A stretch of DNA of 32,159 bases. Source: Verrucomicrobiales bacterium. GTDB lineage: Bacteria > Verrucomicrobiota > Verrucomicrobiia > Verrucomicrobiales > DEV007. This document shows positions 15,428-24,279 of the stretch, one piece after another (position 1 is the stretch's first letter; every line of letters starts with the position of its first letter). A model generated the notes under the pieces. It worked only from the letters and a program-made list of their open reading frames with translations. It was not told the origin of the DNA and did not search any database. The stretch is from contig JARGOZ010000016.1 of assembly GCA_029213025.1 (NCBI GenBank), positions 34,073-66,231 of the forward strand, written 5' to 3'. The position numbers were made by a program, and so were the translations under genes.

Positions 15428-17707
15428 CTATACCGATTCCAGCTTCTTTTCATAGTGTGGCTCTGCATCCAGTGCATGGCTGTTTGGCTGGCCCGGTTTC
15501 TTTTGGAATACTTTTTTGAAGATTCCGAGAATACAAGCCGGCAGGAGAACAAGGTCGCCGACGACAGCTATCATTAACACAACGCCGGAAAAGAGAGCGA
15601 ACCGGAGGGACGGTTGAAAATCGCTGAGCAGGAAGGCGCCCATTCCCGCGCTGATGATCAGAGTGGTTTGCAATATAGCGACCGCACAGTTTTCAAAAGC
15701 ATACTTGACTGCATTGGTCAGATAATTATGCCGCCGCAAGCCCCGGGATAACCAGGTGAGGAAATGCACGGTGTCATCCACTGCGATACCAAATGCCACC
15801 GCTGCGGTCATCATTGTCGCAATATCAATGCGGAATCCTGTCCAGCCGAGTATTCCGAAAAAAACTACCAACGGGAAAAGATTGCCTACCATGGCGATCA
15901 GCCCCAAAGATATACTCCGGAGAAAAATCATGATCACCGGCGTGATAAGTAAAAAGGCACAGAGAAAAGACCGCAACAGCTGATTAACCAGTCCGTCCTG
16001 GGAATTGGCGAATAGCTGAAACGCCCCGGTCAACGAGATATCCGGTCTATCATTTTTTGCCATAGCCGGATTGGATTCCACTCGTTCGATCAGGCGTTTG
16101 ATCTGGCTTTGAAATACCGATTCCCCCGGGTCCGGTTCGAGCGGGTGCCGGATCGAAACGCGCCACAGATAGCGACCGTCTTCCATGACGCCCATCCCGC
16201 TTTTGGTAATTTTATCCCAGACTTTATTCGCCGGTTCGGTTTCGAGCCATGCCGCGAAAATAGAGGGGGCAAATACCATATAATCGGTGTCCAGATCCCG
16301 AACCTGGCTGCCCAGTTTTTCGATAGTTTGTATCTGTTTTTCCAGATCAACTGTTCCGGCGAAGCTGACTAACAGCTCGGACCCCATGATCGGCCCCATT
16401 TTTGCTTCAAACCACGATTTGTTGCTTCGGTATCGCGATTCTTCGGGAAAGAAGGACCCCATTCGGACATCTGACTTCAGTTGATCGAGCCCTAAACCGC
16501 CCAGTAGAAAGATGGAAAGCAATGATGCCGTGACCGCCCATTTCCGTTCCGAAGCGAGATGGAACAGCCAACCGACAAACCTTTCGCGGAGCTTGAAGCG
16601 CAGATTTGCATCGGGCTTCAGGAGAATCAAACTGGCGGTCGTCGAAGTCAGAACAACTACCATGGCGATAATGACCGCAATCGTTCCGTATAATGCAAAG
16701 TGTTTCACGACTTCGATATTGGTCGCCAGCAGGGAGCTGAATCCAATCACAGTGGTCATCGACGCGGCCACAGTAGGCATCCATCCGTTGGAAATCGCAT
16801 CGCGCCAGGCTCGTTCTTTGTCGTTATGCTTATGGAGCGACTCCATATAGTAGTTGATCAAATGGATCACATTCGACATCGCGAGAAGCTGCGCGAGGCT
16901 CGGAACCATCGATAGCATATTGCCCAGGGTATGCCCCCCGAAGTGGATCGCGGAAATCGACAGCGCCGCAGCCAGCCCGCTGATGCAGAAAGCAATCAGG
17001 GCGAGAATCGGCGAGCGGAGGAAAAACCACGCCACAAGTAGAGAAATCAATGAGGAGATCGGAGTAACAAAACGAAGAACCTTCCTTGTTTCCTGATTCG
17101 CACAAATGGATAGAAAACAGGGGCCGGCGTATCGGGGCTCCACTCCGGCGGGAAGAATTTCCCTGGCTTTGCGATCCACCAACTCAAACGTTTTTTCCCG
17201 GTTATTGGCACCGTGATCAGTGCTTTCTATCGTTAAAATCCCTGTTGTCTGGCCTTTGGATGTCAGATACCCGGCCATCGAGTCGGTCACCTTTTGGCGG
17301 AATTCGGGATCCTTCGCCCGTTCGCCGAAAGAGTCGATAAAAGTTCGCAGCGTAACGATGCTGCCGATGAGAGGCTCCTCTCCGGTTTGCCACGCACGGA
17401 TCCGGTCCGCTTTGATAATCTCTTCAGTCAGTGTCTCAAATCGCTCGTCTTCCGGATCGCCTCCGTCCCAGCTGAGGTGAAGGGAATCGTGGTTCTGGAA
17501 AAGATCGGCAAATTTGTCAAACACCTGCCGCTCTTCAGTCCCTTGAGGCAGCCACGGACCCACCGAGCCGCTGGAGTCACGATAGTCTTTCAGCGTGATA
17601 AAGATCAGAGGCAGCAGGTAGAGAGAGACGCCTACGACTAACCAGGCGAGCAGCTTCGCTTTCGCTTCGGGGAGATCTTTGAATAATACAGAACGTCTTT
17701 TATTCAT
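15428..17707 (-). CDS. MMPL/RND-family membrane transporter
   Basis: The 759-residue protein has the RND layout: a cytoplasmic N-terminus, one helix (residues about 17-38), a large periplasmic loop (to about 210), six helices including sterol-sensing-like TM segments, a second helix-loop-helix half, and a final bundle. The second-half signature GIAVDDTVHFLTWLSRG carries the Asp pair used in proton relay. The family exports lipids, hopanoids or hydrophobic compounds; the substrate here is unknown. Lacking fusion partners (HlyD, TolC) it fits the MMPL subgroup. It converges with the MlaD-like gene, a suggestive pairing for envelope lipid traffic. A GC-rich hairpin sits directly before its ATG. 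Confidence 0.85.
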   Translation of the reverse strand: MNKRRSVLFKDLPEAKAKLLAWLVVGVSLYLLPLIFITLKDYRDSSGSVGPWLPQGTEERQVFDKFADLFQNHDSLHLSWDGGDPEDERFETLTEEIIKADRIRAWQTGEEPLIGSIVTLRTFIDSFGERAKDPEFRQKVTDSMAGYLTSKGQTTGILTIESTDHGANNREKTFELVDRKAREILPAGVEPRYAGPCFLSICANQETRKVLRFVTPISSLISLLVAWFFLRSPILALIAFCISGLAAALSISAIHFGGHTLGNMLSMVPSLAQLLAMSNVIHLINYYMESLHKHNDKERAWRDAISNGWMPTVAASMTTVIGFSSLLATNIEVVKHFALYGTIAVIIAMVVVLTSTTASLILLKPDANLRFKLRERFVGWLFHLASERKWAVTASLLSIFLLGGLGLDQLKSDVRMGSFFPEESRYRSNKSWFEAKMGPIMGSELLVSFAGTVDLEKQIQTIEKLGSQVRDLDTDYMVFAPSIFAAWLETEPANKVWDKITKSGMGVMEDGRYLWRVSIRHPLEPDPGESVFQSQIKRLIERVESNPAMAKNDRPDISLTGAFQLFANSQDGLVNQLLRSFLCAFLLITPVIMIFLRSISLGLIAMVGNLFPLVVFFGILGWTGFRIDIATMMTAAVAFGIAVDDTVHFLTWLSRGLRRHNYLTNAVKYAFENCAVAILQTTLIISAGMGAFLLSDFQPSLRFALFSGVVLMIAVVGDLVLLPACILGIFKKVFQKKPGQPNSHALDAEPHYEKKLESV

Positions 17708-17730
17708 GGGGCCCCGGCAGGCGGGACCCC
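17708..17730 (-). promoter_or_regulatory. GC-rich hairpin abutting the start codon of the MMPL gene
   Basis: On the coding (minus) strand GGGGTCCC and GGGGCCCC pair over 8 bp with one G-U, around a 7-nt loop (GCCTGCC). The hairpin ends at the base before the ATG, leaving no room for a Shine-Dalgarno between it and the start. It stands out from the AT-rich flank (17731-17842). It may limit translation initiation; a terminator is unlikely as no U-run follows. Confidence 0.55.
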
Positions 17731-17842
17731 AAAGTAATCCGATATTTTTAAAATTTCCAGCAGCGATTTAGGAAATCTATAAAAATAATAAAAACTGATA
17801 TTTAAGAAAACTGAATATCTGTTTGTTTATGATCGAGCCTGG

Positions 17843-19978
17843 CTAGTTTTTGATCCCGTCCAGTTCGGCTTCGGTCCAGGGCATAAAGCGGGTGCCATGC
17901 TTTTTCCGGATCGCTGCGACGCTTTCTTTTGCGATGGCGTCTTCGCGATTTCCCCACGCATTTCGAATGTAGGTCAAAACATCGGCGACTTGTTCATCAT
18001 TGAGGAAACTGTGTCCCGGCATGATGGGCGGAACATCTGTGACGTCTTTTCCGTTTACTTTGATCGGTCCGGTCACGCCGTGGAGTGCGACAGAAATGAG
18101 GCGTTCTTCATCTTTGATCCAATCGCTTTTAGCGAGTTGCGGTGCCATGTTTTCCAGACCTTTGCCGTGTAGCTGGTGGCAGGCTCCACAGCTGGTTTCA
18201 TAAATCGCCCGGCCTTTTCGATACTGCTTTTGGAGGTTTTTATCGCTGCTCACCCATTTGGCTTCTTTGTCTTTGTACGTGATGATGACTCGACTTGGAT
18301 AACCGATTTTTAAAAGAATGTCGGCGTAAGCAGCTATGACCGGGCGGCCTTGCGCGGCGATTTCTTTCGCTGTGGTTTTCAGTTCTGTCGGGAAAAGATC
18401 AGGATTGCCGTGTGCGGTTCCGGCGAGGCGGAGTGCGGTCATGCTGACGAACCAGTCGCTGTCGCGAATCGCGGTTTGCACGAGTTCCGTATCGAGTTGC
18501 TTCAGTCCGGCGAGTGTCCACAGTGCATGGGCCCGGCCAAAGGGCGACGCGGAATTGTCCGAAGCGAGTTTTTTGATGTCGGATACTAAATCTGTCCGGC
18601 TGGCTTCCACGATTTTCTGCTGGCCGTCGAGACGCCACCACAAGTGCTTGTGATCGAGTGCGGCGACGAGGTTTTCCGGAGGTGCGACCGGTTGGTGATT
18701 TTCCGGCACTACGCGGTAAATCCGGCCAAAACCGATGTGTTTGTCGAGTTCCTTCACTTCGCTTTGGCTGCGCAGATAGGAAGTCAGGAACCGCTTGTGC
18801 TGAATGATGCCGCGATGAAAATCTACGATATAGAGGCAGCCGTCCGGTCCGAAACTGCCGTTCACCGGCCGGAAACGGGTATCGGTCGAGGCGAGAAATT
18901 CGCGTTGCCCTACTTTTTCGTCTTCAAAACTGACATGTTCATAGCTTTCCGTTTCCGGGAACGGTTTTGTGGGTTTGAAAGCTCCCACCGTGTTGGTTCC
19001 GGGGGAGAAGGAGAAAATAGCGCCTTCCCAGTCCTCTCCGTAAGCTCCGCTGCTGTGGACCGCCAGACCGCTAATCGATGTTACGCCGCGCGGATTGCCT
19101 TTTTCATTGAGCATATCGGGCTTATAGGCACGGTTGAGTCCCGGGGTCGGGTGAATCGGGAAAACCTCTCTGGTCGATGCGTTTAGCGTCTTTTTCGTTC
19201 CTGCCGGCCAGGTTCCGTCGTAGATCGCCCAGTCGGCGCTGAACCAGGAGCTGTTGCTGTTGAAAAAGAGGCGACCATATGAATCGGTCGACATGCCCCA
19301 CTGACCTCTGGCGATGGCGGGTTTTGTCACTGCTTTGCCGTTTTCCCATTTCACCTTGCGGCTCGATTTCGAATTATACATCCAGTTGTCGATCGCGAAG
19401 TGAAGCGCATTTTCCGCATGCTCGATGTTGTCATGGGCGTGGGGGGCGAACTCCATCAATTTGGTTTTCTTTTCGCACTTGAGATCGCCGTCTTTGTCCT
19501 CGCAAAACCACATCGATCCGCTTTCCACGACGAGAACTCCACCTTCCACGATACTGAGAGTCCGCGGGTTGAGCATATCTTCCAGAAAAGGAGTCGATTT
19601 ATCCATGCGCCCGTCGCCATCGGTATCCTCTAAAACCATGACCCGGCTGATTCGCTGGTTCTCCCCGGTGCCATCGGCATCCATCATGTAGGTGCGGAAT
19701 TCGCAAACCCAGAGGCGTCCTTCGCTGTCCCATTCGGCAAACACCGGGTCTTTGATGAGGGGTTCTGCGGCGACCAACTCCACTTTGAAACCGGGAGCCA
19801 CCTTAATCGACTTGAGAGATTCCTCCGGGGAGAGGACCGGAATCGGGTCGGTGCCCCATTTTTTCCAGTTTTCCGATTTGATGATCTCGCTGTTCGCTTC
19901 TTTTCCATCACCCTGTTGCGCCGCTACAAAACCGCACAAAGTGGAGAGGGTGAGAATAGTCAGGTAAATTCTAGTCAT
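17843..19978 (-). CDS. PVC-type secreted protein: membrane-bound-dehydrogenase-like beta-propeller with C-terminal cytochrome c domain
   Basis: The 711-residue protein has a signal peptide (cleavage near AAQ, residue 20). The propeller part carries typical PVC blocks: GFKVELVAAEPLIKDPVFAEW near 60, DSEGRLWVCEFRTY near 84, DGDGRMDKSTPFLEDML, FAIDNWMYN, and RFRPVNGSFGPDGCLYIVDF near 375. A HEAT-like helical stretch follows. The C-terminus is a mono-heme cytochrome c, with CGACH at 597-601 and a probable Met ligand at 653 (PPIMPGH). Such proteins are abundant in Planctomycetes and Verrucomicrobia and are thought to oxidise sugars or alcohols in the periplasm, but substrates are mostly unknown. 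No partner oxidoreductase is adjacent. The final 30 residues carry another basic tail. Confidence 0.88.
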   Translation of the reverse strand: MTRIYLTILTLSTLCGFVAAQQGDGKEANSEIIKSENWKKWGTDPIPVLSPEESLKSIKVAPGFKVELVAAEPLIKDPVFAEWDSEGRLWVCEFRTYMMDADGTGENQRISRVMVLEDTDGDGRMDKSTPFLEDMLNPRTLSIVEGGVLVVESGSMWFCEDKDGDLKCEKKTKLMEFAPHAHDNIEHAENALHFAIDNWMYNSKSSRKVKWENGKAVTKPAIARGQWGMSTDSYGRLFFNSNSSWFSADWAIYDGTWPAGTKKTLNASTREVFPIHPTPGLNRAYKPDMLNEKGNPRGVTSISGLAVHSSGAYGEDWEGAIFSFSPGTNTVGAFKPTKPFPETESYEHVSFEDEKVGQREFLASTDTRFRPVNGSFGPDGCLYIVDFHRGIIQHKRFLTSYLRSQSEVKELDKHIGFGRIYRVVPENHQPVAPPENLVAALDHKHLWWRLDGQQKIVEASRTDLVSDIKKLASDNSASPFGRAHALWTLAGLKQLDTELVQTAIRDSDWFVSMTALRLAGTAHGNPDLFPTELKTTAKEIAAQGRPVIAAYADILLKIGYPSRVIITYKDKEAKWVSSDKNLQKQYRKGRAIYETSCGACHQLHGKGLENMAPQLAKSDWIKDEERLISVALHGVTGPIKVNGKDVTDVPPIMPGHSFLNDEQVADVLTYIRNAWGNREDAIAKESVAAIRKKHGTRFMPWTEAELDGIKN

Positions 19979-20094
19979 AAATCCCGGATGTTACCCCTCA
20001 TCAGGATTTTTAAAACCCGTGAAAAGACGTCCCCAGGTATTTTTTTTGCCCGGAAAAGCTATCAAACAGGCTTTTTTCTCCGACTCTTCTTCGT

Positions 20095-21132
20095 TCAGTT
20101 CATAATCGTAAACCCGGTGGATGAACGGGTTTGATCGGTTGAACTTTGATTGGTCACAATCATGAGGGTGCCGGGGTTCAGAATATCATAAACCCGACGG
20201 GCGAAGTCTTTCGGAATTCGAACGGTGCCCTGCAGATTTTCCGGAAAGTTCACGTTCGGGTCCGCGTCGGCCTCCAGAGAAAGCGTGGACCAGGAACGCA
20301 TCACTTTTCCGGGAACAACGGGGCTGGGAACTCCGGCGTGGCCTTCGAGCATCAAAAACACGCCGCCGTCGACGCGGCTTGCGGAGCGATTGATTCCGAT
20401 GGGAGACTGGCCAATCAAAACACCGTTTCTATACACATAGACTTCCCTGTCGGCTATGCTGACGAGGACGGCGACCGGTCCTTCCGGGCTTTTGCCCGGA
20501 TTCCAAAAAGGTTTGCGGCCCGGGGTCTGCGTTGATTCCATTTGGCTGGCGAGAAGAATGGCCGCCGGCTTATCCGATCGCGAAGGTTCCGTTTGTTTTC
20601 CGGTAATCACTACTGTGCCGCCGAGGTTTGTTTCTTTGAAAAGGTAGTCGGAAAACCGGTAGGGAAGACGGATGCATCCGGCAGAGGCGGGGTATCCCGG
20701 AAGCGAGCCTGCGTGTATGGCGATTCCCGTCCAGGTCAGTCTCTGCATGTTCGGCATTTGGGCACCCTCATATATATTGGATTCGTGATCTCTGTTCTTT
20801 TCCAGTATAGAAAATACGCCGGTAGGAGTTTCTTTGCCCGCACGACCGGTGCTGACGGTTGACCTGCCTATCTGAACCCCGTTTCGGTAGACATATGCGG
20901 TTTGATCATCAATGCTGACGACAAGTAAGAGGGGACCGTCGGGCGATCTCTCCGGGTGCCATTCAAATTCTCCAGGCTTGAGCTTCGATTGCATAGCAGG
21001 AGTATTCGCAGTCCGGACGTTTTCCCGTTTCGCTTCCCGTTTCTCCTTCAGTTTTTTGAACAGCTGCCCGTGACTCTCGCCCGGAACCGAGAGGATCAGC
21101 AGAGCAAGAAGGAGCGGGAAAAATCGATACAT
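20095..21132 (-). CDS. L,D-transpeptidase-like protein with one active and one degenerate YkuD domain
   Basis: The ATG at 21132 begins a clean signal peptide (MYRFFPLLLALLILSVPG), giving 345 residues; longer in-frame starts (21192, or TTG 21228) would bury it. The first YkuD domain (residues about 65-165) has the catalytic motif IHAGSLPGYPASAGCIRLP, with His140 and nucleophile Cys153. These enzymes make 3-3 crosslinks or attach lipoproteins to peptidoglycan. The second half (about 195-330) repeats the fold's opening (VLVSIADREVYVYRNGVLIG mirrors VVSIDDQTAYVYRNGVQIG) but has no HxxGxxxxxxSxGC motif, so it is probably a catalytically dead duplicate. It lies upstream of the cytochrome gene on the same strand, 116 bp away. 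Confidence 0.85.
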   Translation of the reverse strand: MYRFFPLLLALLILSVPGESHGQLFKKLKEKREAKRENVRTANTPAMQSKLKPGEFEWHPERSPDGPLLLVVSIDDQTAYVYRNGVQIGRSTVSTGRAGKETPTGVFSILEKNRDHESNIYEGAQMPNMQRLTWTGIAIHAGSLPGYPASAGCIRLPYRFSDYLFKETNLGGTVVITGKQTEPSRSDKPAAILLASQMESTQTPGRKPFWNPGKSPEGPVAVLVSIADREVYVYRNGVLIGQSPIGINRSASRVDGGVFLMLEGHAGVPSPVVPGKVMRSWSTLSLEADADPNVNFPENLQGTVRIPKDFARRVYDILNPGTLMIVTNQSSTDQTRSSTGFTIMN

Positions 21133-21255
21133 TTTTGCGCCGAAGGGGATCGGGGCGCGGGTCTTTTTAGCCGGATTTGGTAGTGAAGTCATCTGATGCC
21201 GTCTCATTCTGACGACGAGAGATGACAAAACTTAAAAAACGGTTCTCCTATCTAT

Positions 21256-21296
21256 GATTAAAGAGGGTACAATGCGCGACTGTACCCTGTTTAATC
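21256..21296. repeat. Divergent pair of TGTACCCTGTTAA elements
   Basis: TTAAAGAGGGTACA (21258-21271) and TGTACCCTGTTTAA (21281-21294) match as an inverted repeat at 13 of 14 positions around a 9-bp spacer, ATGCGCGAC. It lies between the diflavin reductase end (21310) and the L,D-transpeptidase start on the same strand, so it sits in the leader or promoter of the latter. Confidence 0.85.
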
Positions 21297-21309
21297 GACC
21301 GGAAACCGG

Positions 21310-23079
21310 TTAATACACATCCCGCTGGTAGCGATGTTCGGCTCTCAATTTTTCGAGGTAGGCAGCTGCTGCTTCGTCGTCCATGCCGCCGAATTTGCGG
21401 ATTGAATCGAGGAGAGCGGCCTCTACATCCGGTGCCATATACTGGGCATCACCGCAGACGTAGAAATGAGCCCCGGCTTCGAGCCAGTTCCAGATTTCCT
21501 CTTCGTTTTCGCGGATCTTATCCTGCACATAGATTTTGTGTGCCTGGTCACGGGACCATGCGAGGTCGATGCGGGTCAGCACGCCGCTGCTGTGCATCCG
21601 GTCGAATTCCTCTTTGTAAAAATAGTCGGTTGCTTCGTGCGGGTTACCGAAAAACAACCAGTTGCGACCGGTCGCTTCGGTTGCTTCGCGCTCCTCGAGA
21701 AAGGCGCGGAACGGAGCAATGCCGGTTCCGGGGCCAACCATGATGATGTCCTTCGACAGATCTGTTGGCAGCTTGAAATGTTTAGTTGGCTGCACAAAAA
21801 CTTTTACCGATCCGCCTTCCTCCAGGCCCTGGCAGAGAAAGGTTGAGGCAACGCCGTTGCGGGTTCTTCCCTTTGATTCGTATGATACTCTCGCCACGGT
21901 TAAATGAACCTCGCCCGGATTCTTCAGCGGGCTCGATGCTATAGAGTAGAGTCGCGGGTTCAATCGCCTGAGTACCGCAACAAAATCCTGAGCGGTTTTA
22001 AAGTCGACCGGGAATTCATAGATCAAATCGACTATCTCTATCCCATCGAGAATTTTTGCTACCGCTTTGTCGTCTTCGATAGAGGCATTCAGGTAGGGGT
22101 GATAACTCATCGCCGCCCATTTTTTCAATATAGATTTTGTGACCGTACGGATATCGCAACATTCCAGTAGAGCATCGCGCAGCAGGATTTTCCCTCTGTC
22201 CTTTATCTCTACCGACACTTTCGTGTTAAAAGGCAGAATACTCAGGATTTCATCGACCAGATCGGGATCGTTTACCGGATACGTCGCGAGGGCATCGCCG
22301 ACTTCATAGCTCAGTCCGGAGCCTTCGAGGCTCAATTCAATATGTCTCGTGTCGCGCGGTGACGGCTCCAGGTTGAGTCGGTAGCGGTGCTTCATCCCGG
22401 CCGGGAAAGGATTTTTTTTGCCGTAGGGCAGATCCTCCGGCGCGGCAGCAGGAGCACTGCCCGGGCTACTGCCGGCGGATGAAAGAAAGGTATCTGTGCC
22501 GATTTTCTCCAGCTCCGTTACCACAGAACGAAACCATGCTTCGGCCGGGTCTTCGTAGTCGAGATCGCAATCCACCCGGGGAGCGATTCGCTCCGCGCCG
22601 AGCTCGATGAATCGGGCATCGACCTTTTTACCCATCTCGCAGAAATCCGAGTAATTGGTATCTCCCAGCGCGAGCACGGAGTAACGGGTATTCGGCAGCT
22701 TTGCCTGGTCGTCAGAGCTGAACTTTTCCCAGAACCCGACTGCGTTGTCCGGTGGATCGCCCTCGCCCCAGGTGCTGGTAACGACGAGTACCAGTGCTTC
22801 ATTCGCGAGATCAATTTTATCGTGATCTTCCAGTCCTTTCACTTCAGGAACCCAGCCATCGTTTGAGAGATTTTCTGCGAATTCTTCGCAAAGAGCCTGC
22901 GCGTTACCACTCTGGCTTCCAAAAAGAAACAGCGCCCTCGGTTTGGTCGGCGCATCCGGGGGGCAGGATTGCATCGCGCTGATAGATTTGATTAATTCCC
23001 CCACGTAGGACCGGAGCCAGGCGCGCTGCTCGGGTGAAAAAGGGGCATCCTCGGGAATATCAGGAATTAGATAAGACAT
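21310..23079 (-). CDS. Diflavin reductase (sulfite reductase flavoprotein alpha-like)
   Basis: The 589-residue protein has the CysJ/cytochrome P450 reductase layout. The N-terminal PEDAPFSPEQRAWLRSYVGEL helix is typical of bacterial assimilatory CysJ-like proteins. It is followed by a flavodoxin domain (FLFGSQSGNAQALCEEF near 50, STWGEGDPPDNA near 107, LGDTNYSDFCEMGK near 137), an FAD domain (RLYSIASS near 378), and an NADPH domain (GPGTGIAPFRAFLEER near 445, YVCGDAQYMAPDV near 545) ending in an aromatic Tyr. It passes electrons from NADPH via FAD and FMN to a partner. No sulfite reductase hemoprotein (cysI) is adjacent. The iron importer next door and the promoter motif shared with fbpA make a role in iron or general redox supply possible, but CysJ-like function remains the default. 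Confidence 0.88.
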   Translation of the reverse strand: MSYLIPDIPEDAPFSPEQRAWLRSYVGELIKSISAMQSCPPDAPTKPRALFLFGSQSGNAQALCEEFAENLSNDGWVPEVKGLEDHDKIDLANEALVLVVTSTWGEGDPPDNAVGFWEKFSSDDQAKLPNTRYSVLALGDTNYSDFCEMGKKVDARFIELGAERIAPRVDCDLDYEDPAEAWFRSVVTELEKIGTDTFLSSAGSSPGSAPAAAPEDLPYGKKNPFPAGMKHRYRLNLEPSPRDTRHIELSLEGSGLSYEVGDALATYPVNDPDLVDEILSILPFNTKVSVEIKDRGKILLRDALLECCDIRTVTKSILKKWAAMSYHPYLNASIEDDKAVAKILDGIEIVDLIYEFPVDFKTAQDFVAVLRRLNPRLYSIASSPLKNPGEVHLTVARVSYESKGRTRNGVASTFLCQGLEEGGSVKVFVQPTKHFKLPTDLSKDIIMVGPGTGIAPFRAFLEEREATEATGRNWLFFGNPHEATDYFYKEEFDRMHSSGVLTRIDLAWSRDQAHKIYVQDKIRENEEEIWNWLEAGAHFYVCGDAQYMAPDVEAALLDSIRKFGGMDDEAAAAYLEKLRAEHRYQRDVY

Positions 23080-23119
23080 ATTTTGCGGGGCAGGTATAGC
23101 AAAGAATATAATTTATGCA

Positions 23120-23138
23120 AATGGGATGCAGTCTCATT
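23120..23138. promoter_or_regulatory. Fur-box-like imperfect palindrome upstream of the diflavin reductase
   Basis: On the minus strand the 19-mer is AATGAGACTGCATCCCATT: half-sites AATGAGA and TCCCATT differ from perfect symmetry at one position. It lies 41-59 nt before the reductase ATG, next to AT-rich sequence (AAATTATATTC) that could be the promoter. The resemblance to Fur sites is partial. A related sequence precedes the ferric-binding protein gene. Confidence 0.35.
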
Positions 23139-23289
23139 AATTGCAAGGCTCTGTTCAGCAGGCCGGTGCAAGTTCCGGTAATCCGCCGGGGTGAAGTTAC
23201 ACTTGCTGGAAATCATGGTAAATCGGTTTCAGCTACAATGCGAATCGCAAGTTTCGGACCAGGTAAATCAAGTTTTTGAAGATGTCGGG

Positions 23290-24279
23290 CTATTCACGAC
23301 CTTGCCAATCCACTCGACCTGTTTGGCCCGGCTTCAGATGTTCTCGTTCCGCGAACAGACACAGCCACTTTTTTCCGTCGTAACCCTCCGGAGTTACTTT
23401 GACTTCGACCTGGCTGCCCATGGGGCGCACGGAATCGATCGTCACAGGGTGTCCTTCGTCGGAGTTTGGGTCAGCGATCCAGCGGGCGTCTTCCGGGCGG
23501 GTCCAGCGCACCTTTTCCGACGCGGGCTCCCGGACTTCATTGGCGGGACCGAAGCGCTCGGCGCAGTATTGATCGACCGGAAACCGATACACATCGGATG
23601 GCGTGCCGATTTGCCTGACTTCGCCCCGCTTTATCACGGCCACCTGAGTGGCGAGAGCGAGAGCATCCTCGGGATCGTGGGTGACGAGGAGTACGGTTTT
23701 TTTCAGGCGGGTCAGAATGTCGCGGATTTCCTCCCGCAGTTTTCTGCGCAGAGCCGGATCGAGATGACTGAAGGGCTCATCCAGCAGCAGTAACCGTGGT
23801 TTAGGGGCCAGTGCCCGGGCGAGAGCAAGGCGCTGTCTTTCCCCGCCGGATAACTCATGGGGAAACCGGTTTTCCATACCGGCGAGTCCGACCGTTTCGA
23901 AGCATTCGGAAATTCGTTGCGCTTTCTCTTCCGGATTCATCTTGCGCAGGCCGTAGCCCACGTTTGCGGTTGCGTTCATGTGGGGGAACAGCGCGCCGTC
24001 CTGAAACACGAGACCGAGGCGTCGTTTTTCGGGCGGGACCTGTAGTGCATTTCCATTGGCAACGGTTTCGCCATCGATCAGCACTTCGCCACCGTCCGGC
24101 GATTCCAGTCCGGCGGCGAGCCGAAGCAGCGTCGTTTTACCGCTGCCGCTTTCACCGATCAGGGCAAAGATTTCGCGATCTGCGACATCGAGCGAGATCC
24201 CGTTCACGGCGGGGAGATCCTGCTGCGAAAATTGACGGGTGACGTTTTTGAAAGCCAGTTTTGGAGTTCGTTCAGTCAT
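23290..24279 (-). CDS. fbpC: Ferric iron ABC transporter, ATP-binding protein
   Basis: The 329-residue ATPase drives the importer. Walker A GESGSGKTT is at 42-50, Q-loop VFQDGALFPH at 91-100, signature LSGGERQRLALARA at 143-156, Walker B LLLLDEP at 163-169, and the switch His lies in LLVTHDPEDAL near 197. A C-terminal TOBE-like domain (about 240-329) is typical of the FbpC/PotA/UgpC group. The assignment to iron rests on its partners: it overlaps the permease gene by 8 nt and shares the operon with the Fe3+-binding protein. The order on the minus strand is fbpA, fbpB, fbpC. Confidence 0.92.
   Translation of the reverse strand: MTERTPKLAFKNVTRQFSQQDLPAVNGISLDVADREIFALIGESGSGKTTLLRLAAGLESPDGGEVLIDGETVANGNALQVPPEKRRLGLVFQDGALFPHMNATANVGYGLRKMNPEEKAQRISECFETVGLAGMENRFPHELSGGERQRLALARALAPKPRLLLLDEPFSHLDPALRRKLREEIRDILTRLKKTVLLVTHDPEDALALATQVAVIKRGEVRQIGTPSDVYRFPVDQYCAERFGPANEVREPASEKVRWTRPEDARWIADPNSDEGHPVTIDSVRPMGSQVEVKVTPEGYDGKKWLCLFAEREHLKPGQTGRVDWQGRE

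Noticed and set aside
20110..20132. Perfect 7-bp inverted repeat AAACCCG/CGGGTTT as a terminator for the L,D-transpeptidase gene
   Set aside because: It lies inside the last codons of the gene and is not followed by a T-run on the coding strand.
23191..23793. Plus-strand open frame of 200 codons overlapping fbpC
   Set aside because: The opposite strand encodes all ABC ATPase motifs; this frame is its shadow.
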